Source: Spirochaetales bacterium (GTDB lineage Bacteria > Spirochaetota > Spirochaetia > DSM-16054 > Sediminispirochaetaceae). From it: a stretch of 6,629 nucleotides of DNA. Numbering within the stretch: the stretch's first letter is position 1; each line of letters opens with the position of its first letter. Shown piece by piece: positions 5,734 to 6,629 of the stretch. Under the pieces are notes generated by a model. It worked only from the letters and a program-made list of their open reading frames with translations, had not been told where the DNA came from and did no database searches. The DNA is taken from positions 1-6,629 of the forward strand of contig JAASTM010000132.1 of the NCBI GenBank assembly GCA_021767325.1. Reading direction: 5' to 3'. A program made the position numbers and the translations under genes.

Positions 5734-6629
5734 ATGAAGGGCAAAATCACACTATCCCTGTGTATCTCTCTGTTTCTGCTGCTGAGTACTGTTACCCTGA
5801 CGGCCGCGCCGGGATGCGAGTATCCGCAGATAGCCGTGCTGCACCGGGATGACCCGGTATTCCGTCAAGTTACTGAAGATATAAAACTGTACTATCGGGC
5901 AGTACACAGTGATAAAACACCCCCGCCATTGAGCCTGTTCAGTTATACAACTACAGAAGATGATACTCTGTTCTCTATATCGGCTCGTTTTAATCTGCCG
6001 TATGAAACGATTGCCCTTCTGAATGGTCTGCGGAATCCGGAAGCCCTGAATGCGGGCGAATGTATCCTCATTCCCAACAGGCCCGGCCTGTTCATCGCCG
6101 ACAATCCGCACAACGACATAGAAAAACTCATTCTTTCCTGGCGAACGCAGGCCCCAGTACAGGGAACAAAGATTTATATAATTGACGATTCTGCCAAAAA
6201 ACTCTATTATTTTATGCCGGGAGAGCGATTTCATCCATTAGAGCGGCTCTTTTTTCTGAATGTGCTGTTCCGTTTTCCGCTTCCGCAGGGGATAGTTACC
6301 TCGCGATACGGGGATAGAACCAGTCCGTTTACCCATAAGCGGCACTTTCATCACGGTATTGATATAGCCGCTCCCAGAGGAACCGAAGTGCAGGCCGCCA
6401 GAGGTGGTACTGCTACGGCAACTGGTAACAATGCAGTGCTCGGACGCTATATTATTTTGCGCCACGAGGGAAATTTTACTACAATTTACGGGCACCTTGA
6501 AGAAAGCTTTGTTCGAACAGGACAAAAAATCACTGCAGGTGCTATAATTGGAACAGTGGGGAGTACCGGACTTTCGACCGGACCTCATCTCCACTTTGAA
6601 ATTAGAAATGCGGGAGAATCATGGGATCC
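5734..6629 (+). CDS. Secreted LysM + M23 (LytM-type) peptidoglycan endopeptidase, 3' end cut
   Basis: I read this by direct translation; the frame stays open to the window end, giving 298 complete residues. A signal peptide covers about 1-25 (basic start, Leu-rich core, TLTAA end), so the enzyme acts in the periplasm. Residues about 69-114 resemble a LysM peptidoglycan-binding domain (SYTTTEDDTLFSISARFNL through NAGECILIPN). A linker or accessory region spans about 115-182. The M23 domain runs from about 183 onward. All zinc and catalytic positions are present: H206 and D210 in HHGID, H253 in YGHL, and H285/H287 in HLHFE. It is therefore predicted to be active, cutting peptide crosslinks in the wall, unlike inactive LytM activators. 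C28 and C110 could form a disulfide; C28 is not in a good lipobox. GAGG at 5724-5727 overlaps the preceding stop and sits six bases before the ATG. Local GC looks lower than in mlaD. Confidence 0.92.
   Translation, partial: MKGKITLSLCISLFLLLSTVTLTAAPGCEYPQIAVLHRDDPVFRQVTEDIKLYYRAVHSDKTPPPLSLFSYTTTEDDTLFSISARFNLPYETIALLNGLRNPEALNAGECILIPNRPGLFIADNPHNDIEKLILSWRTQAPVQGTKIYIIDDSAKKLYYFMPGERFHPLERLFFLNVLFRFPLPQGIVTSRYGDRTSPFTHKRHFHHGIDIAAPRGTEVQAARGGTATATGNNAVLGRYIILRHEGNFTTIYGHLEESFVRTGQKITAGAIIGTVGSTGLSTGPHLHFEIRNAGESWD

Noticed and set aside
390..6538. CTGCAG occurs 15 times, well above about 1.6 expected by chance
   Set aside because: Eleven copies are in-frame Leu-Gln (CTG CAG), explained by codon preference; only two lie outside genes, in the mlaF-mlaD repeat already reported.
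5752..6594. Minus-strand open frames in the last 900 bases
   Set aside because: The plus strand encodes a complete signal peptide, LysM and M23 catalytic motifs in one frame, so these are shadows.
6624..6629. Window ends exactly on GGATCC (BamHI site), perhaps a cloning edge
   Set aside because: The other end shows no matching site, and it continues the M23 reading frame; it is probably coincidental or a contig boundary.

Overview
The window reads as chromosomal DNA of a diderm bacterium, most likely a free-living spirochaete with moderate GC. That placement is inferred from the gene types, not from a search: a cyclic-nucleotide-domain/TPR hybrid protein, an MCE lipid-transport operon, a TPR lipoprotein with a loose lipobox, and a LysM/M23 peptidase. 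Almost all of it is coding. No RNA genes, mobile elements or CRISPR arrays were seen, and no convincing terminator.

Layout. Positions 1-1555 hold two minus-strand genes for Crp/Fnr-type sensory proteins, joined by a 4-bp ATGA overlap. The first-transcribed gene (1555-554) encodes a cNMP-binding-like domain followed by TPR repeats, with no DNA-binding domain. The second (557 to beyond base 1) encodes a more orthodox Crp-like protein whose C-terminal HTH is cut by the window edge. Positions 1556-1715 are an AT-rich divergent intergenic region with a near-consensus sigma-70-type promoter on the minus strand and a weaker one on the plus strand.

Positions 1716-6629 hold a tight plus-strand cluster of six genes: MlaE-type permease, MlaF-type ATPase, MlaD-type MCE protein, TPR lipoprotein, small four-helix membrane protein, and a secreted LysM + M23 endopeptidase cut by the window end. 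All junctions are overlaps or gaps under 15 bp except the 54-bp mlaF-mlaD gap, which holds a direct repeat and a possible internal promoter.

The first three genes form an MCE/Mla-like transporter that would move lipids between inner membrane and periplasm or outer membrane. Neither MlaC (periplasmic shuttle) nor MlaB (STAS partner of MlaF) is encoded in the window. The MCE protein instead carries a long helical C-terminal extension. The lipoprotein, membrane protein and M23 enzyme extend the cluster toward cell-envelope or peptidoglycan work.

The most striking observation is that the MlaF-type ATPase keeps a perfect Walker A but lacks the catalytic glutamate after Walker B (Thr instead), lacks the H-loop histidine (Ile instead), and has a weakened signature motif (ISSGE), all in an intact reading frame.
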